Below, piece after piece: positions 1 through 14,120 of a stretch of 64,000 nucleotides of DNA (position 1 is the stretch's first letter; the number at the start of each line of letters is the position of its first letter). The stretch is taken from positions 4,092,001 through 4,156,000 of the forward strand of contig NC_135046.1 of NCBI RefSeq assembly GCF_051020975.1, written 5' to 3'. The translations under genes and the position numbers were made by a program. Source of the DNA: Osmia lignaria lignaria. Its lineage: Eukaryota > Arthropoda > Insecta > Hymenoptera > Megachilidae. The notes under the pieces are model-generated. The model did no database searches and was not told where the DNA came from. It was given only the letters and a program-made list of their open reading frames with translations.

Positions 1-3000
1 ATAATGAGTCTAATGTGCGTTACCCAGCTTGGATGGCTAAAGCAAATAGCGTTCGCGAAAGAACGAAAAACTTATTACACAGTTGTTTCGAATTTCGGAT
101 GTTGTGATGAAGTATCAGCATCGAGGCTTCAGCGTTAAGCCATCAACGAATGATCGTAATTATCCTCGGTAACAAAAGAGCTAATGTACTTTAAAGTAGG
201 TAGCGCTGTCGCGACAGAAATGCGAAAGACTATCATCCGACAGCAAGACAACGATTCCGTTCTTCGTTATATCCTTCTAGCTGGAATAAGGTGGATGTTG
301 AACGCAGTTGGGCCACGTTAATTATCTTGTCTTTCGAAGCTCGCGTACCGACGTTGCAGGCAGACGTTTGTACGTACAGTACACGGGCATGTTACGGGCA
401 CAGATACAAGCTCCAGTTCATTATCCCTGTTGTCGCGTAATCTGACAGACAATAAGCATTATGGAACAACAATGGATACGGGAACATTGGGATTGCTGAT
501 GTTCGAACACGAAGCGAGCAAGAAACTAACCCGTTTAGAAGCATTCTTCGCGAAATTGATTTATTTCTCGAGAACGGGGTCCTTCGAATATCTTCTAATT
601 CTTGTAAGATTCGCAAGAACTACATCACCGGAATTTTCTAATGAAATTTAGCGTCGTTCAGAATAAATAGGTCAATGCAATTCCTCGATGCATTATATTT
701 TCCTGCTAACCATAACTGTTCGCATTCTTTAAATCTTTCTTTTCTTCCCTTTTTTCTTTAATTATATTTTACATAATATCCCCGTTAAACGAAGTTTCAT
801 GTAGTTTAATGTACTTTTTCCATACATCTCGTAACACAGATATTATTTTCTTTTGTTTGAAACACCGATTTAACGACGTTACAGATCGAACGAACACGAT
901 GCAATTTGTTGCATTGAAAGATTAATATGTTCATTAAAAGTGGTGGGTTGATGATTTGAAGAGGGAGATGAAAATATTAGCGGATACTACGGTTCTATTT
1001 GTTTCGTAGAATAATTAAAAACGAAATATGTGGAAGTAATCAAACCTAACGAAATCACAACCGGATGTTGTGCTTTATACCTTGCAATAATATTCGACAA
1101 GAACATATCGGTTTCGAGATTATTAACAATGATGAAAGCTGAAATTCATAGAATTTTGTATTTGTCTGTTGCAAACGTAATGGTGGCTTTTATTCGCAAA
1201 ATATTTAACCATCGTACCTTTATTAAAATCGATATTAATCAAAGAGTGCTATTTTCCGATACGTTTATGTTATCAAATAGACACAATAAACTACTGTTAT
1301 TAAAAAAATGTTCAGCTGTGAAGAGGTATGGTTTAATTAATAATTCCTACGTCAAACAAATCGAATCGACGAGGAATCCGTGATTGTCATCGACTTCCTG
1401 CTGTTTCGTGCGATCGAACCGACCATCAGCGAAGCTTCCAAGAATTTCGAAGCAAACAGACGTCACTATTTTTATCTGATCATCCCTAATCACCGTCTCC
1501 CTTCATACCTCGTCATTTGTCCTTTTAATAATTTATACGTTTCGTGGAAAAACAAACGCGTTGTATCCTCTTGGAACATTTTTCACGGTTTACACTTCTC
1601 ACCCCCTTCCTCGTATAAAGATACGTTTTCAACGGTGCGATATTACATTGCAGTCTACGCGAATGTATCAGAACAGGGATCGATCTTAATGTGTGTCGTC
1701 GAATGTTTCCTGACGATTATTCGACGGTAAATAAATTACACGAAATGTCCGTTGTTTCGAATACTGTACAAAGTGTAAGAATGATACGTTCGTAGAAATT
1801 ACCACGAATGAACATCGATCTAACCGCGACCCAGGTATCTTGAATCTTGATTCGAATGGAAACGAGGCGTTTATAGGGACGCTAATGGCGATGGAAGATT
1901 CACGACATCGCGAAAGCGATTCGTCATCCTGCGACGACTCGATTTCTGAACCGTAATTTTCAAGTTAAATCTTCCCTTCGTCGAAAGACGATTATTTTCA
2001 TTTAATTATTTCAACCACCCTTAACCACCGTGTTTTAAAGCTCGTAGATGCTGTTGAAAAATTAATTCTTCTTCGGCAAAGATTCTCTCTTAAAATCAGA
2101 ATTTATATCAACCCTGCCGTCGCTACTTGCGCTGGCTACAAATGGAAAAATTATTCTCGATCAATATGACAATCGGAATTCTTCGTTTCTCAATTTCCTG
2201 TTCCAGAGAGGTGGAACCTGGGGAAAGAAGGATCGCTTTGGAACGTGGTAACAACCGTGGCATCGATCGCCTCGTCTTTATTTCGTCGTAATTGCAAGAT
2301 ACCGTTTCGTCTGCTCATTATCGGTAATTAACTTGTTCGATGCAGTTACGAACTTTCGTGGTCAAAATTCGCTCGGCCGGTTTTAACCACGTCTGCCGCC
2401 CGTTAAACGCGTTACCGACCTGGAATTCCATCCATTTACGGTAATTAACGTCAGGATGCGGCAATAATTTCATTTGTACGCGATTATTGTAACCACTGCG
2501 ATCGTTGCTCTCATTGGAACAGATATATACATGTTATAAATAACATCGAATTTTGTGACCCATTCCGAGCGATTGTAATTTCAGTTAGAATCCCGTCAAT
2601 GAATTTGAATCAGTTCTTGCTTGAATTACCTTTTTCGTAACGACAATTCAATTTTCATCCATTAAACTCGTATTGGATTTTGATTATCCTTTCTTGGATA
2701 CATTTTTCGCTAATTTCGTCTATAGGTTTCATTCATTAGTAACCCCTTTCTGTCCGTTTGAAAGCTGGCTACAACAAGGATTGTACGGTTGAAAATGCTT
2801 CGAGATTGCTGGTAACAGAGGCAACGACTTATTTAATTAACTTGCTGGAAGCTTAGATAGTCGAAGGTTAAGGGAAGGGAAACGATTCGTCGTTAAGAGG
2901 AGAGCCCGGAGGGTGAACGCGAATTTCCTTTCTTATAGGCTGGTGGAAGGGGGCATTAAAGGCGAATCCGCGATTACCATTCAAGAATAGGAGGTTAGGC

Positions 3001-5426
3001 GTTTCACCTTTGCCAGTAGACTAAGGAGCTCGGCAACCGAAATTACCTTCCCAAAAGAGAAATCCACGCCGCCTATGAGAATTGGGAAATTTAATCACCT
3101 ATTTCAGGATGAGAGTTGAAGATTAGTTCGTGACTATTTTCGAATCTGCCAAACTGTCAGAAGGGGCATATATTTTGCACGATTCTACAAGCATTAGACT
3201 TATTAGTCGCAGTGATACCTTGATCAAGGCAGAGTAAATGCATCAAATGGAGGGCTGACAATTTCATGACGTCCTAAAATTAAATGATTTGTCAGGAAAT
3301 CAAATTATTTGTCACTCGGTGTCTAATTCTAGAAGATCATGCTTCTCTTATGATTGTTTAAAAATACCAGGGAAGAGATTCAGAGTATCATTACACACTC
3401 CAATCGTATACGTCATTTATATATTATACACTCTTTTTATGATATACGACAACTGCCACCCTATTTATTTATTTGCAAGATACCTCAAATGAATATTTAT
3501 CACCTGTCTTTCATGAAAAATGGTTATTTCACTTCGATATCGTGAAACGAAATATAAAATCCTCTCTTGTTGAAATAAAGCCAAAAGAACTCAATCATCC
3601 CATTAACGAGATCAATTACGCGCTCTAACGAGAAGCTGGCAGAAGCTTCTCCTTTTCAAAGTAATTGTCATATTTATTTCCCCTGTTAGTCTTCTTCCGG
3701 TAACTGTTTGCGATTCCAGCTACTGAACAGAAATAATTGGTCGATACTGGCATGAGGATCGTTTGACACCTCGCAAGCCGATTACTTTCTGTAGAGTGAC
3801 TCTAAGATCAGAGATGGTTGACGAGTGGAAGGACAGGCAGGAAACTGTTCTTAATTAAACCAGTCGGAGCAATGTAACGTGGAATAGGACAGAGCAGTGA
3901 GAAGCGAGGTTGAAAAATCGAAATAGGATCGCATTAATTTTCCTTCTTGACTTCTCCCTCGGATCGTCTTTTTCCTAAGCCAGCGTTCGAGAAAATAGAT
4001 TAAACTGCGCCGGCGAGGTGTATTAAGCGAGAAGTTGGGGAAAATTCGGTTAAACTCGATACCCGATACTCTGTAAAAGGAAGATTAACGACAGGAGCGA
4101 AGAAAACGTTGGAAAGGACGCGCGTATTCGTTAATGTACCGTCGACGCGCGACTGCCTTACGGCTCGGCTGAAACATTAATAAGAATTTCAGGATCGAGC
4201 GAGGACCGACCGACTGATAGAGTCCTACCGGTCTTAACTTCCGGGCCATCAGGGGATACGCGGAAAACTTTAGCCTGCTCGCCAGCAGAGCGAAAGTTTG
4301 GACTGGCATTAGAAGGAAAAGGAGATATCTCGCCTCGTTTCTGGGAAACCTGTTTCCCTCGAAACTTTCTCATTTGTCGAAGCCGGCCGGGTCAGTGCAC
4401 GAAACGTCGGTAATTTGTCGTTAATGCTGCAGACGTTGCCTAACTCGTGCCGCGTCCTTTCCAAAGATTGATAACGATCCTGAGAAAGAAATTGGAAGGA
4501 TTAGGATGCAACTGCATCCGAGTGGACTTTCATTAATTAAAATCCAAACCTTTTTCCAAAATGCATTCTCGCTGTTAAAAACCGAATATCTTTTTATTTT
4601 TATTCCTCTCCCCAGAGGAAACATAGGAATGTTGTTCCGTCAGCTTGATAACACGTGACAGCGTATTTTTTTTTTCTCTCCACGATCAATCGCAAACGGT
4701 GACGGTCTCGCGACGTTGAATTTCAAGATCGTCGAAGATAGGCTAGGGTGGCAAGAGCGACACACGTATCCACCAACGGCAACAGAGTGTTAGAGCTGTC
4801 AAAAGGTGTCGTGCGTGAATAATTTGCCGGCTCGATTCTGTCGACGTTAATGACAGTCGGACAGGCACGATTCGTGTCAGCGTAGATTATCGCGCGATTG
4901 CGGGTCTCTGGAGAAAAACTGCCCTCTGCACAGGTAAATGGTCCGGAACGATTGCTCGAACGGTTCGTTGCGATTAATAACGAGACACACAGATGTACCA
5001 TCCTATGATCCTCTCCTTCTAGTGATCGATTCATTGGAACATTCAAAGGAAAGTTAAAATTTGCTTTTTTGAAATTTGATTACCTCTCGTTCGGTGATTC
5101 TCTGGTAATTAAATTCGTAGCTTGATATCGACGTTCGGGAGTCGAATACGCGAGTCGACGTATCCATTAATCGGAAATTATGTGCCACCGGATATCGTGA
5201 AATACGGTATCCCGTGGACAAGCGGTATACAGTGACAACGCGTAGTCGCGTGGAATAATTGGAAATCAAATAGAGAAGTTACGTTTCCAATCGGCTCGAC
5301 TCGCGATGCCAATAGTTTGACAAACAGCAGTATTATTTCCGAAAGGCGGGAATCTAACTCGTATTTACACCACCGCATCGAATGGTAATAAAATAATAGC
5401 GTGCGGTATTCGCGTTTCGTTCTTAA

Positions 5427-5557
5427 CCCATTAACTGCCAAATTTTTATTTTTGATATTTTTATTTAACATTTTATTTAATATAATCCTATTGCAAGTGA
5501 TAAAATATATATATATATATTCAAATCCCCCATTTGGGGATCGTGGTAGCAAATGGG
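5427..5557. mobile_element. Short non-autonomous piggyBac-type element (MITE), 131 bp
   Basis: The element is flanked on both sides by TTAA (5423-5426 and 5558-5561), the target duplicated by piggyBac transposases. Its ends are imperfect inverted repeats starting CCCATTAACTGCC on the left and, read inward from the right, CCCATTTGCTACC. Just inside the right terminal repeat is a 17-bp inverted repeat (5525-5541, stem ATCCCC/GGGGAT). The interior is AT-rich and includes (AT)8 at 5505-5520. It has no coding capacity. The family assignment is inferred from the CCC ends plus TTAA; there is no transposase to confirm it. Confidence 0.7.
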
Positions 5558-8500
5558 TTAATAAGAAAACATTCGCGTTATGATGTTCAAAAATGATTAC
5601 CCTTGGGACCTCCTGTAATTGTACCAAGTTTGGATGTAACGAAAGTTACGAAGATGGTGTAAGAACAAAGTTCCGTGCTTTTAAAATCAAAATGTTAACT
5701 CGTTACGCGTAGATTTAAAAGCTGCTTGTCTCGAATAAATTAACACGGTTACAAGAAAACGCTGCGGGCTGAGAACAAGGGTTGAATAGGGAGGGGTCGA
5801 GGATAGACAAACTAGAACGCAGTAATGCACGCTCCAGCCGCGATTTATGGGTTCACCGAGGTAGATCGCGAAACACTTGGGGGATCCAAGTTCCAAACCG
5901 ACTTCGTAGTTGTTTCAAGCGCGGTGCAACAACAACGGCTCCCAAATGGCATAGGTAACCGACCCTACAGTTCCAAACGTCCCTACCAGCTGAATGAGCT
6001 GCTCGAATCGTGCGCAACAAACTACCTGATGGATAGATCGATTCAACGTTGCCGTTCAGCCCCGAACCATTAAGATTTGCTAATTATACATTTTTCGAAA
6101 TTTGCAACTGAAGCATTGTAGATGACTTAATGCTGTTTCAACATTTTGCATAGTGCAGTTTAACATTCCCGAAAGGGAATGAGTAAAATTCGTGTTGCAT
6201 ATTTTCCAAATGCATAAATATCCACAGTTTAGTTATGATAGTCGCGTTATCAGTATCTCTCTGCAACCACGTACAATAGAAATAATTCGAGGTTCTGCCC
6301 TGGGGTGGCAACAAACGTCCAAACGGAATTTCATTGGGCGAGAACTTGGAAAACGGATGCGTCTATAAGGTGTACGTGGCTTTGTCGGCAATTGCTATCG
6401 ATTAACCCAATTATATGTCAAACTCGCTGCCTATTATTCCCCCAGGGCCATTTCCAATATCGACCTTCCGCTCTATAAACATCGCGACGAGATTCAATTA
6501 GGTATCACTCTTAGCGATTCGGTTTCCGTTTGCTCATTGCCAGCATCGATACCCGGTGTAACTTCGAAATCTGGCAATCGTATTGAAACCTAATTTCAAA
6601 CATGAAATTGAAAAAGGAATTAATTGGTCAGAGATCTTTTTCACTGTTCTCTATTGTTTGAGGTACAAAGTCGTATGAAGTAGACGATTGATAGAAGCAA
6701 TTATAAATTAAATCCTAACGAGTGTTCGTACCCTTGTTAAATAAATTTAAACTTTTTATAATTCGTCGGGACGAGGGTAGATTTAAAGCGGAAAATTTTA
6801 CAAATTTTTCTGAGGAAAGAGACCTTGAAACTTTTACCAAGTTTTTAAAAGTTCTTAATCTAGACATTGAAATAGAATGCTACTTTGCAAGCAACAAATT
6901 TGTAACCTCTAATGATACAAATTGCCTTTATTTGCCTATATTCGAGACCGTGTATTCCGAAATTAGATCTTGATACAAGCTTATCGTTCCATGTATCGAG
7001 ACAATTACCATTGATGCTGGTTTTTCAAGCGTACATGCAAGCAACGAACAAATTATACATTACAACATTACCTCCGTTGGTTTTCAACTATGACGGAAAA
7101 TTTTCAAATTACCTAGACCCCATTATGATCGAGCGTAAAACTCCGAGCTAGAATAACGTCGTCGGCTGAAAGCGGTAATGGCATATTACATGGTAGAGGT
7201 ACAATAGCGAGTGAAGATTGAAACAGAACTCAGGAACGATGTTGTAAAACAGAAACGACAGTAGATGAAACATGTATGGAAATCGATAGAGGAAACGAAG
7301 CTTTCGGGTATCGATTTATGTCGAAATACAGGACGAGTCGTCGTTGCACCTGTTAAATCCTTGAACAAAATCAAATCTGATGAGTAATTAATAGTACAAT
7401 TTATAAATTCCATATCATTCTATTCTAAATTAAAGAATAATTAATTCGTTATCGACAATTAATCAAAGATCCTTAATTTTCAATTGAGCGTGAAATTTCG
7501 AATCCCTCCGTTAACAATGAAACGAGGAGCAGGCGATGAATAACTCTGGAGAAAAATCCGAGTTGTGAAGAGGGTGGGATTTAAATCTCAAGACGAAGAA
7601 ATTTCAACTCACTGGCGCCGGATCGTTCTCTCGAAACTGCAATAGCAATTTGAAAAAGAAGAACGAACGGTGCGATCGTGCGAACAACGCAAGTTCACGA
7701 GAGCGTGCTTGCGTTCTGAAATTCAACGGTGCGTGAACGGTGAATTTTTCAAGAGTATAGGGACTGATGACGGATCGTAACGCGCGGTTCGAACTTTCCG
7801 AACGGATCTACGAAACGAAATCGCTTTCGGAGGAGTTTGCACCGTTTCGGTGTATCGTCCACGCGTATGTGACCGGTATCGAGGAAATGGCACGACCGTA
7901 AAGACTTCGTCGAAGCAAGATGGATGAGCAACGGTAGATTTGTTACCGCAAAACGGTCGAGAAATTTGCCTGACACCCCTCGAACTTTCCTACACTTCTC
8001 TGTACTTATTTTCTTTCACTCGAAGGAAACAGAATCTACCGTTTCGTTGTAAGGAAATTCTACATTTCCTATATCGCTTTGGAAGGATCCAAACTGTTCG
8101 TAGATCGTTCTTCTCCGATCCTAATATCGTAATGGCTACCACTCGGCACAGTTTCCGGGAGTATCTCGGATTCTTTCGCTTCGATAACGATCGTCTGGAG
8201 ACTCGCGTTCACGAGGAGCACCTTGAACCCGAAACGGCCTACATTTTCGTCCGCTGCGGCTTGTAGTTGGCAAGTAGCGGCGCGATAACTTCATAGTTTT
8301 GCCGATAATGGATTTCGAGCTGGCCAAATGGTTATGTCGGCAAGCTTCGTCTTTTTGCCTTGGTCCGTTCGATTCTCCGCCCCTCTGTATGCATCGAATA
8401 AATAGCAATTTTCTTCTAACAGTTCTTAGACACATTATAAGTTAAACTTCTTTCAGAAATTGTGACATGCTTTTTCAGGACGTTAAAATTTCGAGAGAAT

Positions 8501-11500
8501 TTCATCTGATGTAAGTTACTTAAGTTACAATTGGATAAAGTGGTTATCCCTCGATGTCTCGTTTCCCGGAACCGTATCTCTCCTAATCCTGCTTCTAAAA
8601 CCGTAACAAATGTGTCACAGCTGGCCCCGCGACTCTCTCACGGAAGATCGATTCCGGGGGATGGAAAGAAAAAAGGAAACGAACCGAGCGAGGAAAAAGC
8701 AGACTCTGCGGAGGGTTGATCGAGAGTATACCTGGTCTCTATAAAACTGAGAAGGAAAGCGTCTCGCATCGACTGGAAGTTGAAACTTGAACTCTGCCTG
8801 GTTTAGTCGTGACTAGGCAGCCAGAGGAAAATGGATGGGGCATGCGAGATGTGAAAGCTCTTAGGCGAAATATGCACTGCCGTAGCGAACGGCGTTCCAT
8901 AAAACGGCCAACGGACCGAATCGATTTTAAGGTAGCAACGATATTATTCTGGTTGAATTACCATGGATCTAAAAAGTTAATTATTCCTGCCAAAAGAAAA
9001 TTACCTGCTGTTTTCGAACGGTATAATGAACCTCTTCGAATCAAACGATTCAAAGTTAAATTGTGAAATTCGGAATAATTTTCTCCCTTTGTATGATATG
9101 CAAACATTTGTACGTCAACGTGAATGATGTCCAAATGGAAACAATGAATCAATACGATCCACTGGTAAAAATAGAATGCATATTGAAATTTCAGTTGCAA
9201 ATCTTTGGATAAACTTTGCTCTAAATAATTAATTCTGACACTGTTATGCACTCGTGTTTCTACACTATCGATTTAATTCTAAAAACATTCATGCTGCGGA
9301 GCTAGCGTTTTCATTATCTCGTTCTCCGTTTCAATTCATACTTCTCGTTTCTATCGCGAAACAATTCATCAGGCTGTCGTGATAATTAACCGTGTCCGGG
9401 AGTAAACCGATAATTGGTCACTGTTTAATGGCACGGTTAATCAAGTTCACGGCTAGGACGAAACTCAAGCGAACAGTTCGCGAGATCGTGCAGCAGCAAG
9501 ACGTTCGATATTTATCGGATCGTGGGTCGCAAAACGATCCATTGCTCGACTTGACTCGTTCAACTAGCCCCGTACCCTCGGTGGTTTTATCGGCGATATT
9601 CGAACGGCGAACGCTTTGAAGAACGGTTGACCGTGCTCGAGCAAAAGGGGTTGGTCTGAGGGTGTCGTTGGCGCCTCTTCGCTGGAAAACACTTTAGCCC
9701 CCGTTCGTTGGTAGAGGAAGGCCGGAGACGCATCAATCAAGATTGCGAACTCTGCAAATGGCTTCAGACGCTTCCTCCACTCTTTCCGGGGCCGGTCTCT
9801 ATAGCGTCGCCAAGCCCTGTTAACACAGTGTTTGCGACACAACGCAAGCACCCTTCGAGCCTCGACAGTACCCTCGATATCGTGGCTGCTTCGCGTTTCG
9901 CGCCATATTTGCCCGCTTCTTCAACAGACTTGTAGCTGCTCAGTGGTTTCGATACTTTTTCGAGTACAATTGGCTAAACGGCCGATTTTCGATCGAACAA
10001 CTCGTACGATTTACGGCGAACCAGCCTGTTCGATGGGTCAGTGGTTTTATCGGGTCAACGGAAGAGTTCGCAACCCTTGAATAACACCGGACGTTGATGA
10101 CGTTCACTCTTCAGAAATTTAACGAATCAAAAATAATTACATTCGAGCATTTTCTGAATTAATCAATTTTCAAGTCAAGTGTCTATGAAAGAACCCCAGA
10201 AAGTGTGGGTAGAAAATGTAAGAAAGTTTATTGTTACAACCGCACGCAAACGTACCAGCTATAGAATATTTGAAAGCTCTGACGCTTGCAACATTTCTTA
10301 TCCCGATGGTCGACGCTTTTAAGAGTAGCTTGCAAATGCTGAAAGCGTTTTATGCGACGGCACGTGAAAGTCGACCAACAGGTGCAACAGTCGCGTTCCG
10401 CTCGAAGTCCAGGTTGATCCATCGGTGGATGGCTGGCGTTAGCACGATAATCTGATTGTCTCCGGACGCGAGGGTGTAACGCGATAGCAACGTTCATCAG
10501 CAAACTCGATACCTCGTTACCGACTGGCTGGGTTACAGAAAGTTTCAACGATGGGAAACGAAGTTTTGAAGCGGGCATGTCAGCTTACGGGGACCTCCGA
10601 TGAACCGCGAGCCACCGAGAGCTAACAGGGATATTTTAAACTTGCATTAAACCCCTCTTCACTCGGCCCGGATAATTATGTTCCTGCCGAACTGCTATGT
10701 AATCAAGTTTAACGACGATTCTCGGCAACACTGAGGGATCGGTTTTAATCGGATTTAAACCGATGGAGTTTGCGGCATATGTCCCCGATCTAACGTCGTT
10801 CAAACGGTCTTTGATTTGTCGAGATTTCATCGACATAGTTTTCAAACGGACAGAAAGGATTCATTATGTTTAAACCGACTCTGGTTACCAACTTTCCAAT
10901 TATTCTCTTCGGTAATGGCTCTATCGCGAATGCACGATTAGCAGTCGTAGCGAGCTCTTTGAAAATAGAAAAAATGAAAGATATAGGAGTACGCTTACAC
11001 TCGAGCGAATCCGCTTTATCTACTTTGCAATTTCCACTGGCAATTGTTGGAAGAAAAAGGATCTAGGTTTAAATCCCGTGCTGCAGGTACCCATCTGGTA
11101 CAATATAAATTGCCGTACAAGGTCTTCCCGTTGGCTGTTCTCTGTAATCTTCCTCGCTCCTTTACTCGTATGACATCCATCTTGTAAATAGAACGAGTGA
11201 CCACTCGTGATCGATTAATTATAAAACTTGTAACTATACAAAAATATTGATATTCAACGAAAATTCTTCGAGATATTCGTGATGCCGCTCTCTCAAAATT
11301 CCAATCGGTAACGGAACCTTTCATCCCGAAATATCGAGGTGCGGTGAATCGTCCAACAGGTAATCAGATTTCGGCTATCTTCGTCAACGGGACGAGTTCT
11401 GGTTGCAGAGCACCGAAAACCGTAGCTGTCTGCCGCTTCGTTTCAAGCCTCGTCTCGCTGAACGCCGCGCCGCGCGGAATCATCGACCCGCTGGAAATGT

Positions 11501-13963
11501 TCGCGGCGCGAGCAAACACGCGATCTTTCGGCTGACAAAACACGCCAGTTACGACGTGTCAATACGGCACCACCAGGAATTCGGCTTCACGTCGAGCGAC
11601 GGATGCCCTGGAGTTGAGGGAACGATCAATTCGTCGAGACAGGTTAATACGAGCGAACGATTACGATTCACAAACTCTGATTCGACATCCGGTGACGTTC
11701 GATTGATCGCTTGAAATTGAATTAGTTGCCTTTGAATTATCCGGGGAGCTTCTTCGCGATCGACCAGCTGAAAAAAGTAAATATTAGACGAAACGTTAGT
11801 CTGACAACGGTATCGAATTGTCCTATTTGCTGCAAATCTTGTCAGACTGTCACTTAAGTAGTTCATGTTTTGATTAATTGAATTTTTCATAAATGTATTT
11901 TCCACAGACGTGCTAAATATATTTATTTATCTGAAGATTTATTTGCAAGTGGACAGGGGCCAAAAGGTATTCTAATTTATTACACGAAAATAATGGTCAC
12001 GTCTAATGACTGAGTTCTATTACATAATTAACACCTTGAATCAACGTCGCTCGCCGAAGAAACGAAATTTTGCTTCTTATCTTCTAAACAATTAATTGCA
12101 CAGTGGTGTGCATGCACGAGTTAACGTGCTGCTATCTTCTAAGAAGAAATAACAGTTGAAGAAGGCATTCCCGTAGATAAGAGGTAGTTCTGGAACGGCG
12201 GGATAGCAAACGAGTTAAGAGGAAACGTATGAAACTCCCTTGTGAGAAGCTACGTCGCCTGTAGGGAGCCTGGACGTTGGAAAATTCCTCGCGAGAACGC
12301 CTGTTGTTTCACACCACCGACATGAATTTCATTCCCACGAAATTCCGTGTACGTACACGTGCTCCAGGCATCGCGACCTCACTTTATGTCATTCACGACC
12401 CAACCAGATAAACTGTGGACTTTTTTAGTATTACACGACGAAACGATTATTCGAATCGAACGGAATTTTGTTCAAATATCGTGAACCATTCAAATATCGA
12501 TCCTGGAAATTCGCTCGGAGTTATTTGTCGGTATTTCTGTAAACACAGAGTCAGTATAATGTTAGTGACGACTGGGGAACTTGAACGCGTACAATTTTCA
12601 TTAGGAGCCGAGAGGAAATACGACAAAGATCAATGAATAAATGTTTCGCGTTGATTTCGTGATTTCGACTCCTTCGGAAGAATATTTTTGAGTATGAATT
12701 GGTCTTTTTCAATTACAGATTGATAAATATCTATTCAACAATCAGAGTTATTAAATCACATATACAGCGACGTGAACAGAGAATTTTGTGATTTCATTTT
12801 ATCAGCATGGACGCACTGTTTGCTCTATTTCAATCGTTGAAATGTAAATATATTCCTGATACTTCGGGATTGAATAAAAATAATTTCATTGGTTCGATAA
12901 TAGAATTCGGATGGATTGCGATGCAGCGATATTTGTTTAAATATAGAAGGATTAGCTCGCGAATTAGAAGAGGGAACAATTTTTTTTCCATGTTGTTAAC
13001 TTTTATCATGCTGAAAATCGAACAGGAACAAAAGGAACACTCTCTGTATCTGTTCTAAAGTGTTGCCGCAAATGCTAAGTTCCGCCCAAGTTTCAGTTGT
13101 CAGGCTTTGATGTGTTACGATCGACTTCCGGTCGACCACCATCCACGATAGTATATGGAACTCGAGTGTCACTTGCATTCTCCACGCCTTCTTGGCAATT
13201 TCACCTCGAAACTCTATCCGCTAACGGGTTTAAACCTCGACCAAGTGAATCGACACTTTATACGGTCCGACACCTTCTTTGGAGAACTTATTATACAAAT
13301 GGGTTGATAGCTCGATGCTCGTAAAACGAAGTTGGAGCGCCATCGTTCCATTCAACCATCAACCTATGAAACAGACCATCGCAGTCTGTCCAGCTATTTT
13401 CCCCTCTATTTTTCTAAGTCTCTTCCTACGTTCACGGAATTCTAATGACCCACGTTGGTCGCATCACGAACAGAGATTCGGAGCAAAAACCTCGTTAGAG
13501 ATAAAGCTAACAAATAGCGACACCGACGAAGATTTTTATAACGTTTTTAATTTCACTTGGGATCCGTCTCTGGGACAGACCTAACCTTTAGGTAGCATCT
13601 AGGGTCGCTCCTTTAATTTACATGCTCAAAAATAAGATAAATACAATTTATACTTGAATTAATTATTAATCTTCGAATTGCTAGCATTTGCTTCTTATCT
13701 TTCGTCGGAAAATAAAGGGAAGAAAGGGGACGAGTGAAACGGTAGCAGGTAACACCGATGTCTTTTTACGTCTTGGCTGGGGTGCAACCATAAATTATTC
13801 TAATGTACTCCCAGGACGGGTCACCGATTACACTGATTTACAGGTGCCACCCTCCTTTTTTTGACGATACCTCATCTGCGACCCTGGGGATGCATACAAG
13901 ACGTGGTCTGACGCCTTAATGTCCGCCTTTTCACTAACACCCCCCCCCGGTAACTTAAACTGC

Positions 13964-14120
13964 TGTCTCTTCATCTTTCTTCCGACTCTATCCTTCTATT
14001 CCACCCTCCTTGCTTCTCTATATTTTCTTCCTCGTCCTCCGTTTTGTTTTATCTTCCTCCACCCTCTTTTCTCACTTGCGTCGATTCTTCTTCCTCTCCT
14101 CTTTATTCTTCCTTCCCACG
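13964..14120. repeat. C/T-rich low-complexity tract
   Basis: About 150 bp of mostly pyrimidine sequence, preceded by a run of nine C at 13940-13948. The open frames over it encode Phe/Leu/Ser-rich low-complexity peptides and are not genes. Confidence 0.8.

Noticed and set aside
5178..5627. 149-codon open frame on the minus strand
   Set aside because: It runs straight through the TTAA-flanked short element at 5427-5557 and its AT microsatellite, giving an Ile/Asn/Lys-rich stretch. No domain is recognisable.
7780..7800. GGTTCGAAC-like sequence resembling a tRNA T-arm
   Set aside because: No acceptor stem, D-arm or anticodon arm could be fitted around it.
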